From: Raphanus sativus
Lineage: Eukaryota > Streptophyta > Magnoliopsida > Brassicales > Brassicaceae
NCBI RefSeq assembly: GCF_000801105.2
Contig: NC_079516.1
Span: 25,457,043-25,521,042, forward strand
Reading direction: 5' to 3'
DNA: 64,000 nucleotides
Of the stretch, positions 23,407-34,483 are shown one piece after another. Below the pieces are notes generated by a model. It did no database searches and was not told where the DNA came from. It worked only from the letters and a program-made list of their open reading frames with translations. The position numbers and the translations under genes were made by a program. How positions within the stretch are numbered: position 1 is the first letter of the stretch; each line of letters begins with the position of its first letter.

Positions 23407-25024
23407 TGTGGGAACCGAAATTCGCACTGTCGATTTTAGTTAAGTTAAAACGTAGGAAAACTAAGTTGACCTAGTTTTCCCCGAGGATCCCGGCTATCTG
23501 CTGGGCCACGCACGACAAAGTTAAAACAAGTCTAATTCGAGAATAAATGCGTAAAATGAATAGAGCAAAAAGAAAGAATCTTATTTCCGAATCTGCGGAG
23601 AACGTTTGGACAACAGGTCGAGATCTCGGCCACAAGAGCTGTCGATCGTCGCTAGTCTTAGAACCTAGATCTAACCTAGTTGAGTCGCAGCTCGCTAAAA
23701 AAGGAAATAAGCGCCTAAGTTCTAAATTGCTCTGGAGTAGTTTCTTTCTTCTGATTTCGGATCCCCCTTCCTCTGCTCCTAGCATTGCTTATATACTCCC
23801 ATATGACGGTCTATCCTTGGTGGGCTGAGTCTGCCGTGGGCTGGACTTTTTCCATTTTCGTCGGCTTTCGTGTTTATCGGGAAAGTTGACATTTACCTTT
23901 TCGGAAAGTTGACATTTATCTTTTCGGAAGTTTATCATTTATCTTGTCATGCGAAGATAATTGTAAAACCGTCGCATCTATCCCTTTAGAAAATCGTAAA
24001 CTGGTCGTCCGATCGGAGTTGGTCCCTTTCGGGCCGCATTCCGGGCTTCCACTGTTTTTCTACGATTTCTCTGAAAGGATGCTCCTACTTGGATGTCGAG
24101 TCTTTCGGAAGATCTTCGATCCATTGCTGAGGTGAATGGTGTTGTACGATGACCATCACCGTTTTATACGAAGTCTTCCTATCCGTTGACGTCTTAGGGG
24201 TTTTCAGAAATCCCGGAACAGAAAAAGGAGTTTTATTTATAAGGACTCGGAAAGTCATGAAACACGGATTTCTGGCGACCCGGAGGCTTGGAACTTATAC
24301 ACGAAGACTAGCCGTCCGACGACTCGAGCGAGCACGGGGCTAGCCGCCCGGCGACCACGGCCAGCACGGGCGCTAGCCGCCGGCGGCCACGGCCAGCACG
24401 GGGCTAGCCGCCCGGCGGCCACGGCCAGCACGGGCGCTAGCCGCCGCCGGCCACGGCCAGCACGGGGCTAGCCGCCCGGCGGCCACGGCCAGCACGGGCG
24501 CTAGCCGCCGGCGGCCACGGCCAGCACGGGGCTAGCCGCCGGCGGCCACGGCCAGCACGGGCGCTAGCCGCCGGCGGCCACGGCCAGCACGGGGCTAGCC
24601 GCCCGGCGGCCACGGCCAGCACGGGCGCTAGCCGCCGGCGGCCACGGCCAGCACGGGCGCTAGCCGCCCGGCGGCCACAGCCAGCACGGGCGCTAGCCGC
24701 CGGCGGCCACGGCCAGCACGGGCGCTAGCCGCCGGCGGCCACGGCCAGCACGGGGCTAGCCGCCCGGCGGCCACGGCCACGTCTGGTGTTGGCTGCTCGG
24801 TTCCTTCGGCGCGTTCGTGTTCTTTGCGTTTTTAGTTTTCCGTAGGGTTTTTCCTTGTGTAGAAAATGTTTCTAGCAATTGATTTCGAGACGAAGAATCT
24901 CGAACTTAATTTTTCTTAAGGTTTCTCGATTAACAATTAGTCTCTCGAGGTTGCTTTAACATTTTTCATGTTTTTCCGAGACTTTCGGACATCGATTTCG
25001 TCTTGACCGATTTTGACCCCAACA
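23407..25024 (-). repeat. Element B 3' LTR, 1,618 bp
   Basis: Plus-strand ends TGTGGGAACC...GACCCCAACA. It contains a TATA box (plus-strand CTTATATACTCCC near 23790) and 14 GC-rich 32-bp units. The purine tract GGGGGGCTAAC (minus strand) adjoins at 25025-25036. Confidence 0.93.
24329..24776. repeat. GC-rich 32-bp tandem array, 14 units, in element B 3' LTR
   Basis: 448 bp made of 14 units of about 32 bp (CCAGCACGGG.GCTAGCCGCC...). Two subtypes occur (GGGGCTAGCCGCCCGG and GGGCGCTAGCCGCCGG), and each carries the palindromes GCTAGC and GCCGCCGGCGGC. The other LTR has 9 units. Confidence 0.95.
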
Positions 25025-25145
25025 GTTAGCCCCCCAGCTAGCTAGGAGCCGTAGGGTTCGTAGGTCCTAGCTTGCGGTATGGTTCATGAGGAAAGTATGG
25101 AGATGAAATCGTGCGAAGGTCGGGGTAAATAGTAAAACCTTTGCC

Positions 25146-25151
25146 TATAAA
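25146..25151 (+). promoter_or_regulatory. TATA box of the element B antisense gene
   Basis: CCTATAAAGA, 91-96 bp upstream of the ATG at 25242 and followed by a CT-rich leader. It lies just inside the 3' LTR and purine tract. The counterpart in A is at 20573-20581. Confidence 0.6.
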
Positions 25152-25241
25152 GACTTGTGAATTCTTTACCATTCTTACTTCACCCAAGATTCTCAAGTTA
25201 ATCTCTCTCTTGCAAATTCTCTCTCTGCTTTTAAGAAAAGA

Positions 25242-27055
25242 ATGACTTCGAGATCAAAAACCTCGAGGAGGCAGTCTCACTCGTCCTCGGATAGTTTTCA
25301 CGCTGAGGAAGAAAATCCGAAGCCCGAGGTTTCAGAGATCAACAGGAGCGCGTACTGCGACGCCGTCTTTGGCACTGATGCTCCCCTTCCCGTGATCCCG
25401 ATTCCCGGCGACCTCTGAGGGCGCGTGGAGAAATTGACTCACCGAGCGAAGTATCCCCCGAGTATCTCGAAACTCTTCGAGAGTTTTATGGGGTTCCGGA
25501 GGGAGTCGTGTTTCGCATTCCCCGCGGGAATGAGAGTTCGGAGCATCCTCCGGAAGGTTACTTTACTTGTTACGAGGCGTTCTTGACGCAATGCCGACTG
25601 TGGTTCCCAATCCCTGGGGTCATTGTTCAGGCTCTTGACCGTTTCGGAATCGCAATCAGCCAGCTGAATGTGTCAGCTTTGGAGAGCTGGCTCGGCGTTG
25701 TGATTCTGAGTTACGAGTTAGGGATAGACCTTAGCCCTGCCGATTTCGAAGGGTTATGGAACTCCAAGGCGACGAGCATCAATGGAGTTTACTCCATGAA
25801 GGCGAGGACCAACTTTTCGGTAATCAATGGAGTCACCTCGCACGCCAAGGATTATGTTGATCGTTTCTTTTTTGTGAGGATAGACGGAGAGTCTGTTGAG
25901 GAAGGCTTTCTCCACCTATTCCCGACGGACTGGTTGTACCAGCGAGGTAAGATTATCGCAGTCCCTCTTTTAGAATTCGAAAGGCGAGTACTGAACATGC
26001 TTTTTTTTTTTTTTTTAGAGAACAGGTGTCTCGCGCATGTTCCTTCCGATCTTTCGGTCAGGAGGGATCTTTTTAGGTCGAGGCCTTGTTCCTGGAATTC
26101 CTTTACTCTCGACCGGATTCGAGGGGCGGTCGCGCTTCACCGATTGCGAGGTGGTACACGTCCCTGCGTCAACGATAGGTCCTACGTTTTTTCCCCTTTA
26201 AGGTAGAGGCGGAGACCTCGTAAAGATAAAGGGATCGCTTTTGGGACCTCGTCGGGAGATGGCGCGACGCCGAGATATGATCCTGGCTTTACCTCAGAGA
26301 ATCGGGATGTTCCTCCCCCGGGTGACTTCTTTGACGAACTCCCTCCGGCGTTTTCCCGTGACGAGTCTTTGGACAACGAGGAGAGGGACAAGGTGACTGC
26401 GGAGGGTGCTCGCTTGGTCAACGAGGTTTGTTTTTGAAACTTGAGTAACTCCACTTTTCTTTTTATTTGACCTCGGCTTCTTTGCAGGCCGTGAGAGTGT
26501 GGAATGCATCGATCGATGGGAGTTTCCGCACCGCCCGGCTGGCCCGTTTCAAAGCGGAGGAAACGGAAAGGGAATTTGCTAAGTATCGGTTGGAGGTGGA
26601 GGAGCAAAATCGCCGGCAAGCCAAGGTCCAGGCTCGAGCCCTCGCTCGTGCGGAAAGGAGCGGACGGAGAAGAGCTGCCGCCGAGATGAACCGAAGGGCC
26701 GAAATTTTTTCTACTGAGTTCGAAGCGTACAAAGAGGCTCAGACTTTGTAGGTGATTTTCGCGAGTGCCGTGGTTCGGTCGGTACCCTCAGCAAGATGCA
26801 GCGTGAGGGCTTCTCTCTTCCGGCGAACTTGCCACGATGGATGGCTCGATGAGGATATGTGCCAGCGCCGAATCCTTTGTTCCTCCGATTGAAGGGAGAA
26901 TTCGAGAACTGTGGAATCCTATCCAAGTCTCGGAGGATACGGCGGATGTAGGCGAGGGTTCAAACGCAGGCGACGGGGGTGAGGAGGTCGACCAGCCCGA
27001 TTCTTCGTTCGGAATATCTTTAACCGACTGCTATGCATTCGATTATAATTTATGA
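25242..27055 (+). pseudogene. Element B antisense gene (putative gypsy-type transposon protein) with intron
   Basis: Opposite to gag. The start at 25242 gives a basic/serine leader (MTSRSKTSRRQSHSSS) for 58 codons, then a frame break at about 25412-25418. The next frame is open to 26206 and encodes LETLREFYGVPEGVVFRIPR, YFTCYEAFLTQCRLWFPIP and FGIAISQLNVSALESWLGVV, the core of the plant 'putative gypsy type transposon' family. A second frame change follows near 26200. A 62-nt GT-AG intron lies at 26426-26487 (GTTTGT...TTTGCAG). Exon 2 gives an arginine/alanine-rich coiled coil (FKAEETEREFAKYRLEVEEQ), a stop at about 26750, then an acidic tail with VPPIEGRIRELWNP ending at 27055. Conservation of exons, intron and tail with A suggests past selection on a protein product; the role is unknown. 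Confidence 0.78.
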
Positions 27056-28090
27056 TAGGCCAAGTGTGGCCGTTTGTATGTATGTGTCGCGACCCCTAGG
27101 AGGTCGCGTGACTTTATGTTTTTCGGGATCGGCCGTTGGTGGCTTTCGAATCCCCGTTATAAGTGCCTTTTATGAATTATGCGTTTTGATTTATACTTTC
27201 GTCAAGTGTAGAGGGTTTGAATACGCGTAGTCACTTCGCATTCAATCTCTTTTTTTGTCGCTAGGTCCGTAGGTCACTTTGTAGCGAACGTTAGGTTTGT
27301 AAGCGATAAGAGGCAAATTTTGGGATCTCGTATTCTGAATACTTATGCCTATGAGATGTCTTAGATACCAGCAAGGCCGGGTTTAGGGCAAGACCTAGGT
27401 TTACTTTCGGACTGAAGCTATGCGATGACAAATCGGCTTTCGTTTTGCTTGTTTGCGATTTTGACCTGACTCGTACCGTTCTAGAATCTGCGAAGTGCTT
27501 ATCGGCTTATATGATTCGTTTGGGTACGAGTCGAGCTACTTCCTTTACGAAGAGCTAACCAAAATTTGGATTTTTTGTATAGCGCGCTATGATATCCTTG
27601 TCGGATGCAAAAGGACTTCATTGGAAGCCGGACTACGAATTTGATTGAGTGAAACGTTTCTATTTTTCCGTCGGGGCCAATCGACGGAAGCGAGTTTTAG
27701 AGTCGCGGATGGACTGTTTGGTGATATTTTTAGAGTCGCGGATGGACTGTTTGGAGGAGAAAGGAAAATCAAGATTTTCTGGGAACTAACGACGTCTCGC
27801 GTTCCAAAAGATATGATTTTCGTTTTCCGTAACGTTTGTGCGTTTGAGTAAGCATTTGAAATAAAAAGAAATTTTTATTCATAATGTCGATTACATGAAA
27901 AAGCGTTTTTGCGGGAGTACAAGGATGTCTGTCCCTATCTTTCCCCCCCCTTTTTTGGTGAGGGGGATAGCTGAACTCGTCTGGTCGTGACGAGCTGCCT
28001 ACGTACCTCTTGCGAGGATCAAGCCATCTCGTAGTTCTGTTTCTGTCACGGTTGCTATTACTCCACGGTTTCTGGCGCCTTGACTGTTTC
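27056..28090. other. Spacer between convergent genes of element B
   Basis: Non-coding, collinear with 17807-18905 of element A in reverse orientation. Includes two 33-bp units (starts 27695 and 27728) with the core TTTTAGAGTCGCGGATGGAC. Confidence 0.7.
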
Positions 28091-28861
28091 AGCTAAGTCA
28101 GTGGTCGCGTCGGGAGTCGGGTCGTCCGTTTTTTCGGCGATGGTCTCGAGGATTTTTCCGCTATCCTGAGTCGTGGCCTGTTCGGACAGATCCGAGTTGT
28201 TTTCTGCTGAGTTCTCGGAGATGCTCAGATTCTTCTTGGTTCGCTTCGGGTTAGCTACTGGAGCGTTCCGATTGCTGCGAAGTTTATGCTCGGCTAGGAA
28301 GCAGAGTCGTGACTATTTTTGGCTTCCCCAGATTACCGCAGTTCCAGTTGGTGTTGAAAATTTGACGCTGAGATGGTAAGTGGATGGGACCGCCTTCATG
28401 GCATTTATCCAAGGGGTTCCCATTATGGCGTTATAGATAGCCGGGTTATCCACTACCGCGAATTCGACGATCTTCGTGACTTCTTTAGCCATGACTGGGA
28501 GTCTGATTTTTCCGAGGGTCATGGATGCGACGCCCGAGAATCCAGTCAATGGTCTCGGTTCTGGGATGACTTCTCCGAGGGGTATGTTCATCCTCTGCAG
28601 AGTGTCGCGGAACATGATGTTGACCGTGCTCCCTGTGTCGATGAGGATGCGGCCGACTTCGAGATCCTGAATCACCAAGTCGATGACCAGAGGATCGTAG
28701 TGGGGTTTATCGAGTCCGGCCGTATCCTGTTCTTCGAAGATGATTGCGTGATTGGGAACGTCATCTTCTGGAGACCATCCGGGGCCTGTTTCAGCCCTCC
28801 GCCCGTAGGCTTTTATTGACGAGACAGAGTCCTGGAAAAAGTGCGATCCTCCGATGATCAT
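28090..28861 (-). pseudogene. Element B retropepsin-like protease domain and tail
   Basis: The frame 28861-28313 holds the aspartic protease motif [15 protein letters not shown] and a following AIMGTPWINAMKAVPSTYHL block, matching A at 17200-17540. A TAG at 28310-28312 replaces the glutamine codon seen in A. The same frame continues past it through LCFLAEHKL to an acidic tail near 28090. In A this domain is fused in frame to gag. In B it is separated by a one-base loss in an A run near 28916-28919. Confidence 0.82.
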
Positions 28862-30612
28862 ATTGACCCTTTGGCGGTTGTTGTTGTTTCCTTCGCCGTC
28901 TTGTCTCCGTTCGCGTTTTCGCCCGATTGAGTCCCAGGAGCGTTATTCTCGTGATTGGCTCCGTCGGTCTTCGGCGGACGGTCAGAATCTAGGATCAGGT
29001 CTTTCACGCTCTTGACCGTTGCTAGTTTGCCCTCGAGCAGTTTCATAATGAGCCTAGCGCCGAGGACTTTGCAGTTGGCGGTGGAGTGACCTCTCGTCTG
29101 ATGGAACTCGCAGCTGGAATTGTCCTTGTACGAGTTCCGCGTCCAGGTGTTTCCGCTGGTCCTTCCTTGTTCGGAATTAACGGCGTAGTTATGTTCGCCT
29201 TGGACGTCTTCCCCCTCGTGATGGACGTACTTGTCGTTACGAGAGGTTCTCTTCTTGCCGGACGCTTTTGGCGGTCCATGCTTTTGCGCTAGGATTTTCA
29301 TCTCTTCTTCCATGATGATGAAATCCGTTGCTTTGTGAAGAGTGTCCTGGATGGTGCGTGGCCTTTCCAGAGAGATCCACTTTCGGAATTTTGACTTGTA
29401 CCAGAGATTCTTCCTCAGGGCGTCGATGGCGACTCTATCGCTGAGGCCTGTTACCCTGGACATCACGAGTTTGAACCTCTTTATGTAGTCGCGGAGTGGT
29501 TCGTCTTCTTTTTGAATTAGACTCCAAAGGTCCACGTCGGAAGTTTCCCTGTCCATGAACATGGAGAATTGCTTCAGAAAAGCCGAAGCAAGCTGGCGGA
29601 AACTTCCGATGGAGTTTCTTTTCAAGTGTGAGAACCACTCGAGTGCAGCACCTCTGAGGTTCTCGACGAATAGGAGACAGCAGCCGACGTCCTTTTCCCG
29701 CTCCGGAAGTTTAGACCTTGCCATTGCAATCTGGAAAGACTGCAGATGTGCCTTTGGGTCTGTGGTTCCATCGTAGGTGGGAAGCTTTATTTTCCCAGGA
29801 TCCGAGACTCGTGCCTCCGTGATTCGAGAGGTGAACGGGGTTTTTCTCGACTCCTCGAGGAGCAGGTCGATCTCGGGGGCAGTACTGGTTGCGTGGTGAA
29901 TCTGCGATTTTACTGCTTTCACCTCGGCTGCAGTTTTGGCGATGTACTCGCGGAGATCGTGAATCTCGTTGGCGCCGTTCACGCTCTTCTGTCTACGCTG
30001 GCGGCGATAGGCCCGAGTCTGATCCTCAGCCAACCTTTCTTGCTCTGACCAGTAGAGGTCTTCTTCCTCTTCTGTCATGGGTTTTTCGAAGGCTGCCGCT
30101 AGTCGAGCTGACTGACTTCGGGTCCTTCTGTGGTGGACGTCGGCGTCTTCGTCGGACGGATCCGACTGATCGCTGACATCCAGATTGATTCTTTCGACGT
30201 CGTCTCCTTCGTTGTCCCTTATGGGGGGTGGAAGGTTGTCCGTCGTTTTCTTCTGTCCCGTCGGAGTGGTATCGTCAGGGACGAGTTCCGGGGATTTTCT
30301 GGTAGCATCTTTTTCTTGATCTCCGGGAGTTCCGAAGTCAAGCCTCCTGACACGCCTCACCTTGGTGGATCCGCGCGGGAGTTTGCTTTTCGCTGTTAAG
30401 GTATCGACCTGTTTAGCGAGTGAAGTCATTAGTTTCTCCTGTTCTTCCGACCGTTTCTGGGCGGTGGCGAATAGTTCCTTCATCTGGTCCAGCATCGCGG
30501 TGTTTGCCTCGGCAGTGACCGTTGATACGTTTCCAGCAGGAGTTTTCTCAGCGTTGACATCGACGGCTGGTCCGTCGTGTGTTTGCTTGTCTTTTTCTGC
30601 GTCAACAGACAT
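28858..30612 (-). pseudogene. Element B gag
   Basis: Gag of a Ty3/Gypsy-type element. The first ATG is at 30612 ([14 protein letters not shown]); the upstream codons after the primer site are leader. About 585 codons are open. The N-terminal region is acidic and low-complexity, followed by a conserved [20 protein letters not shown] segment. The gag core is [20 protein letters not shown] and [20 protein letters not shown], and a CHHC-type motif [14 protein letters not shown] lies near the end. It ends early at 28858-28860 because of a one-base deletion at about 28916-28919 that separates it from protease. Otherwise it is intact and far better preserved than the A copy, consistent with the young LTRs. 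Confidence 0.85.
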
Positions 30613-30661
30613 GCTTAACTGGGCGTGTGTAGTTTGCGAGAAAGATAAAGCCGTGAATCCC

Positions 30662-30677
30662 CCTCCTTCTAGCGCCA
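30662..30677 (-). other. Element B primer-binding site
   Basis: Minus-strand TGGCGCTAGAAGGAGG, three bases inside the 5' LTR (30681-32138). Same site as in element A. Confidence 0.75.
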
Positions 30678-30680
30678 AAC

Positions 30681-32138
30681 TGTGGGAACCGAAATTCGCA
30701 ATGTCGATTTTAGTTAAGTTAAAACGTAGGAAAACTAAGTTGACCTAGTTTTCCCCGAGGATCCCGGCTATCTGATGGGCCACGCACGACAAAGTTAAAC
30801 AAGTCTAATTCGAGAATAAATGCGTAAAATGAATAGAGCAAAAAGAAAGAATCTTATTTCCGAATCTGCGGAGAACGTTTGGACAACAGGTCGAGATCTC
30901 GGCCACAAGAGCTGTCGATCGTCGCTAGTTTTAGAACCTAGATCTAACCTAGTTGAGTCGCAGCTCGCTAAAAAAAGGAAATAAGCGCCTAAGTTCTAAA
31001 TTGCTCTGGAGTAGTTTCTTTCTTCTGATTTCGGATCCCCCTTCCTCTGCTCCTAGCATTGCTTATATACTCCCATATGACGGTCTATCCTTGGTGGGCT
31101 GAGTCTGCCGTGGGCTGGACTTTTTCCATTTTCGTCGGCTTTCGTGTTTATCGGGAAAGTTGACATTTACCTTTTCGGAAAGTTGACATTTATCTTTTCG
31201 GAAGTTTATCATTTATCTTGTCATGCGAAGATAATTGTAAACCGTCGCATCTATCCCTTTAGAAAATCGTAAACTGGTCGTCCGATCGGAGTTGGTCCCT
31301 TTCGGGCCGCATTCCGGGCTTCCGCTGTTTTTCTACGATTTCTCTGAAAGGATGCTCCTACTTGGATGTCGAGTCTTTCGGAAGATCTTCGATCCATTGC
31401 TGAGGTGAATGGTGTTGTACGATGACCATCACCGTTTTATACGAAGTCTTCCTATCCGTTGACGTCTTAGGGGTTTTCAGAAATCCCGGAACAGAAAAAG
31501 GAGTTTTATTTATAAGGACTCGGAAAGTCATGAAACACGGATTTCTGGCGACCCGGAGGCTTGGAACTTATACACGAAGACTAGCCGTCCGACGACTCGA
31601 GCGAGCACGGGGCTAGCCGCCCGGCGACCACGGCCAGCACGGGGCTAGCCGCCCGGCGGCCACGGCCAGCACGGGCGCTAGCCGCCGGCGGCCACGGCCA
31701 GCACGGGGCTAGCCGCCCGGCGGCCACGGCCAGCACGGGAGCTAGCCGCCGGCGGCCACGGCCAGCACGGGCGCTAGCCGCCGGCGGCCACGGCCAGCAC
31801 GGGGCTAGCCGCCCGGCGGCCACGGCCAGCACGGGCGCTAGCCGCCGGCGGCCACGGCCAGCACGGGGCTAGCCGCCCGGCGGCCACGGCCACGTCTGGT
31901 GTTGGCTGCTCGGTTCCTTCGGCGCGTTCGTGTTCTTTGCGTTTTTAGTTTTCCGTAGGTTTTTTCCTTGTGTAGAAAATGTTTCTAGCAGTTGATTTCG
32001 AGACGAAGAATCTCGAACTTAATTTTTTCTTAAGGTTTCTCGATTAACAATTAGTCTCTCGAGGTTGCTTTAACATTTTTCATGTTTTTCCGAGACTTTC
32101 GGACATCGATTTCGTCTTGACCGATTTTGACCCCAACA
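30681..32138 (-). repeat. Element B 5' LTR, 1,458 bp
   Basis: Nearly identical to 23407-25024. The 160-bp length difference equals five 32-bp units. The TATA box (plus-strand CTTATATACTCCC) is near 31063. Confidence 0.93.
31602..31889. repeat. GC-rich 32-bp tandem array, 9 units, in element B 5' LTR
   Basis: 288 bp, nine units of the same two subtypes as 24329-24776, with the same degenerate first unit (CGAGCACGGGGC). Confidence 0.95.
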
Positions 32139-32553
32139 GGCCACTGCTTCAGCAAGACCCATATCACTTCCAAGAGCTTCTCTCTCTCTCTCTCTATAAG
32201 ATCAGCCTATGTGTCTCTGTCTCTCTACAGATGATCCCATAGCTATATTATATTTGTCTCCACGTTCCCGAAACCCTAGTCTCCAAGGAACCACAATATG
32301 GACATCTTCCATATCAATAAGTGCAACTTTCCTTTTCTTGGAATGCACTTATTCCTCTTCCTTTAAGTCATAAACTTGCTCTCCAAGTTTATTCCTTTTT
32401 GCCTTTTCTCCAAGATACTCCCTTGCTCTCCAAGTCTACACGACTCCATCTCAGCATCTCGACTCCACATGGTCTTCACCACTCAACACGACGTCTGCTT
32501 CAGCAATTATGTCAGCGACTACTTCAGGGCGGACATCTTACATCAACAACATA

Positions 32554-32965
32554 TAGAAGCTGAGTCGTTTTCTGATCGTATGAATCGAAGAAAGAAAGAA
32601 GATGAAACCGGGAAGACTCTTCCTTGATTAAATGAGGATACGAAGAACATGCATGGCGAAGTTTTGTGACAGATCGAAATTGACGGATCTAAGAAGAAAA
32701 GAAGCCAGCAGAGATCGCCTTTGTGCTTGTCATTTCTCTTCGTTTCTTGTCAGTGAGAGTTCGAGAGACAAAGTGACGATGTCTGTGCGGATCCCCGCTC
32801 GTCCCGCAGGATACTCCAAGCTCATCCCACTTATATCCCAATCCCGCACAAGCTCAGCCCGTGAGGCCCGCTAAAAAATCGGGCATGAATCTTAGTGACC
32901 GATCCCGCGTCAGCAAGTCCAAATGGGCCGGGCCCGCGGGCATGTTCTAAAATTGTCATCTCTAA
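32554..32965. other. Right flank of Copia C, no gene recognised
   Basis: Short charged frames only. A GC-rich block near 32770-32960 with GGGCCGGGCCCGCGGGCATG ends ATTGTCATCTCTA, which resembles a hAT-like terminal repeat, but the opposite end was not found. Confidence 0.35.
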
Positions 32966-33801
32966 CTGTCAACAATGGCTTATAAAATACATAAATAGGG
33001 TTTAAGGTCACACAGTGGCATTCTGGTAATTTTTCGTGGCTTCTGCCCTAAGTCGGTCTTGAAATATACTCGGTCCACGTTCTGGCATCACCGTAGATTG
33101 ATACTAAGGCTGTGTCACCGATAGACGTTCCTTCGTCTCCTCGACAGTTTCTTCTCGTGAGGCAGACTGACCACTCTTCACTAAAATGGACATAACTTCT
33201 GCTATAAGAGACTGATTTACCTCAAACCTAGGGCATTGAAAAGCTAACTCAAAGCTATATCTTTTTGACAATATGGGCTCAATATAACGGTGAGAAGTTC
33301 TCCATCCATAGCTAAATTTCTGACGCATCTGTGCAGTTCTCCACCTCAAATATATCCCAAATCACCAAAGTTTTCCAGAACGTACCTGAACCTGAAATAA
33401 CTTTAAAATATACTCCAAACCCATAAAATTGTCTCTAAAACAATCATATAACATAGTCTAAAAGAGATAAAATCAATGGTATATCAGAATGGACAGACCC
33501 AAAAATGTGCCATCCATAGGTTGGGAGAAGTAAAAAATTTAACAATTGAGAACATGTATATTTTATCCTTGGGATTTGAAGGTCAAAAGACAAAAATCCT
33601 GTAAAAATAGAGATTGATTTTTATATTTTCAGCATAAAAGTTCAGTAAACTAATATCAAATAAAAATATGAAAATTACCCAAAGTTGAAAACTAATCCTC
33701 TTTCTGTATTATTCTAATTATGCTGAAATGAGGATTAATTAGTTTCAGTATACCGTTATAACTCATAATGAGTTAATCTAAAATTCTACTTTTTGCAACC
33801 T
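32966..33801 (+). repeat. Dispersed repeat R1, copy c (full)
   Basis: Collinear with 8691-9528 over its full length, in the same orientation. Immediately followed by an element-B-type LTR fragment. Confidence 0.75.
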
Positions 33802-34210
33802 TGTGGAAACTGAAATTCACACTGTCGATTTTAGTGAACGGATGAAAGCAAAGAAAACCTTAGTTTCCTTGAGGTCCGGAGTCTCTCCGAGAGCCAACGA
33901 CAAATAACCAAATAAATGCGAAAAATACATAAAGACAGTAAACGAGTTTAGAAAAAGTGAATATTTATTTCGAATCCGCGTAAGAGCATTGCAATCAATA
34001 CAAAAGGTTATAAAATCTTTTCGCCACATGAGACGTTGGCAAATTTCCTAGTTCAAACCACCTAAAACTCTAAAGCTAATTGACTCGCAGCTCAATAACA
34101 TAAGACGAAAAGATACGAAAAAAGTTTTGTTGATTTCGGACTGGACCTTGAGAAAGACTGTCTACGTACCCCTTTCGAGGATCAAGCCGAACGTAGTTCA
34201 GTTAAAAGAT
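33802..34210 (-). mobile_element. Decayed fragment of an A/B-lineage LTR element
   Basis: Starts TGTGGAAACTGAAATTCACA, a diverged version of the element B LTR end. A GACTCGCAGCTC block follows, then CTACGTACCCCTTTCGAGG and GGATCAAGCC, which match internal spacer sequence of A and B. It is an old rearranged copy; no frame survives. Confidence 0.65.
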
Positions 34211-34483
34211 TGGAACAAGAGATCAAACTGCATGTGCGAGTTCGTTTAGTAAGAGTGCAAGTCGTAGAAACTAAGCATGTCGAGAATAAGGCCTAGGGTT
34301 TCTAAGGGAAAATAGTTCGAAGAGTCTAAAAATCCGTCATGTGCTCTTTTTACCTTTGGACCCAAGTTTATCGCTTCGCAGAAATATTTTAATGTTTCCG
34401 ATCTTCGTAATTATCTCTTGAAACTTGACATTTAATTATCTCATTGTAGTCTTGGGCTCATAAATAACTCTTCTTTTTATAGC

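Larger units (their letters stand above)
23407..32138 (-). mobile_element. Gypsy-type non-autonomous retrotransposon B, nested in Copia C LTR, TSD GGCCA
   Basis: Flanked by GGCCA at 23402-23406 and 32139-32143. LTRs are 23407-25024 (3') and 30681-32138 (5'), differing by only about a dozen small changes plus a 160-bp array difference, so the insertion is young. Gene order is as in element A: gag, protease, spacer, convergent antisense gene. There is no RT or integrase. Confidence 0.95.
11471..32548 (-). mobile_element. Copia-type LTR retrotransposon C (non-autonomous), hosting elements A and B
   Basis: LTRs at 11471-12087 and 23185-32548 (the latter interrupted by B). The 5-bp TSD ACATA is at 11466-11470 and 32549-32553. 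A primer-binding site complementary to initiator tRNA-Met (TGGTATCAGAGCGGG on the minus strand) adjoins the right LTR, and a purine tract AAAGGGGAGAT adjoins the left LTR. Without A and B the interior is only about 2.3 kb and encodes gag but no protease, integrase, RT or RNase H. The first base pair of the left LTR is mutated (TA instead of TG). Confidence 0.9.
23185..32548 (-). repeat. Copia C 5' LTR, interrupted by element B
   Basis: The outer part is 32139-32548 and the inner part 23185-23406. Both match 11471-12087 in order. Element B sits between duplicated GGCCA. Confidence 0.88.

Noticed and set aside
24329..24776. GC-rich repeat-encoded proteins and a CRISPR-like look (also 31602-31889)
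   Set aside because: Units are contiguous with no spacers, and the frames are by-products of the 32-bp repeat in an LTR.
32770..32962. GC-rich hAT-like end before R1c
   Set aside because: Only one end recognised; no TSD, so not called as an element.
9531..32965. R1 copies b and c as LTRs of one giant element
   Set aside because: They would enclose a host SPH gene and a complete Copia nest; no primer site, purine tract or TSD at their edges.
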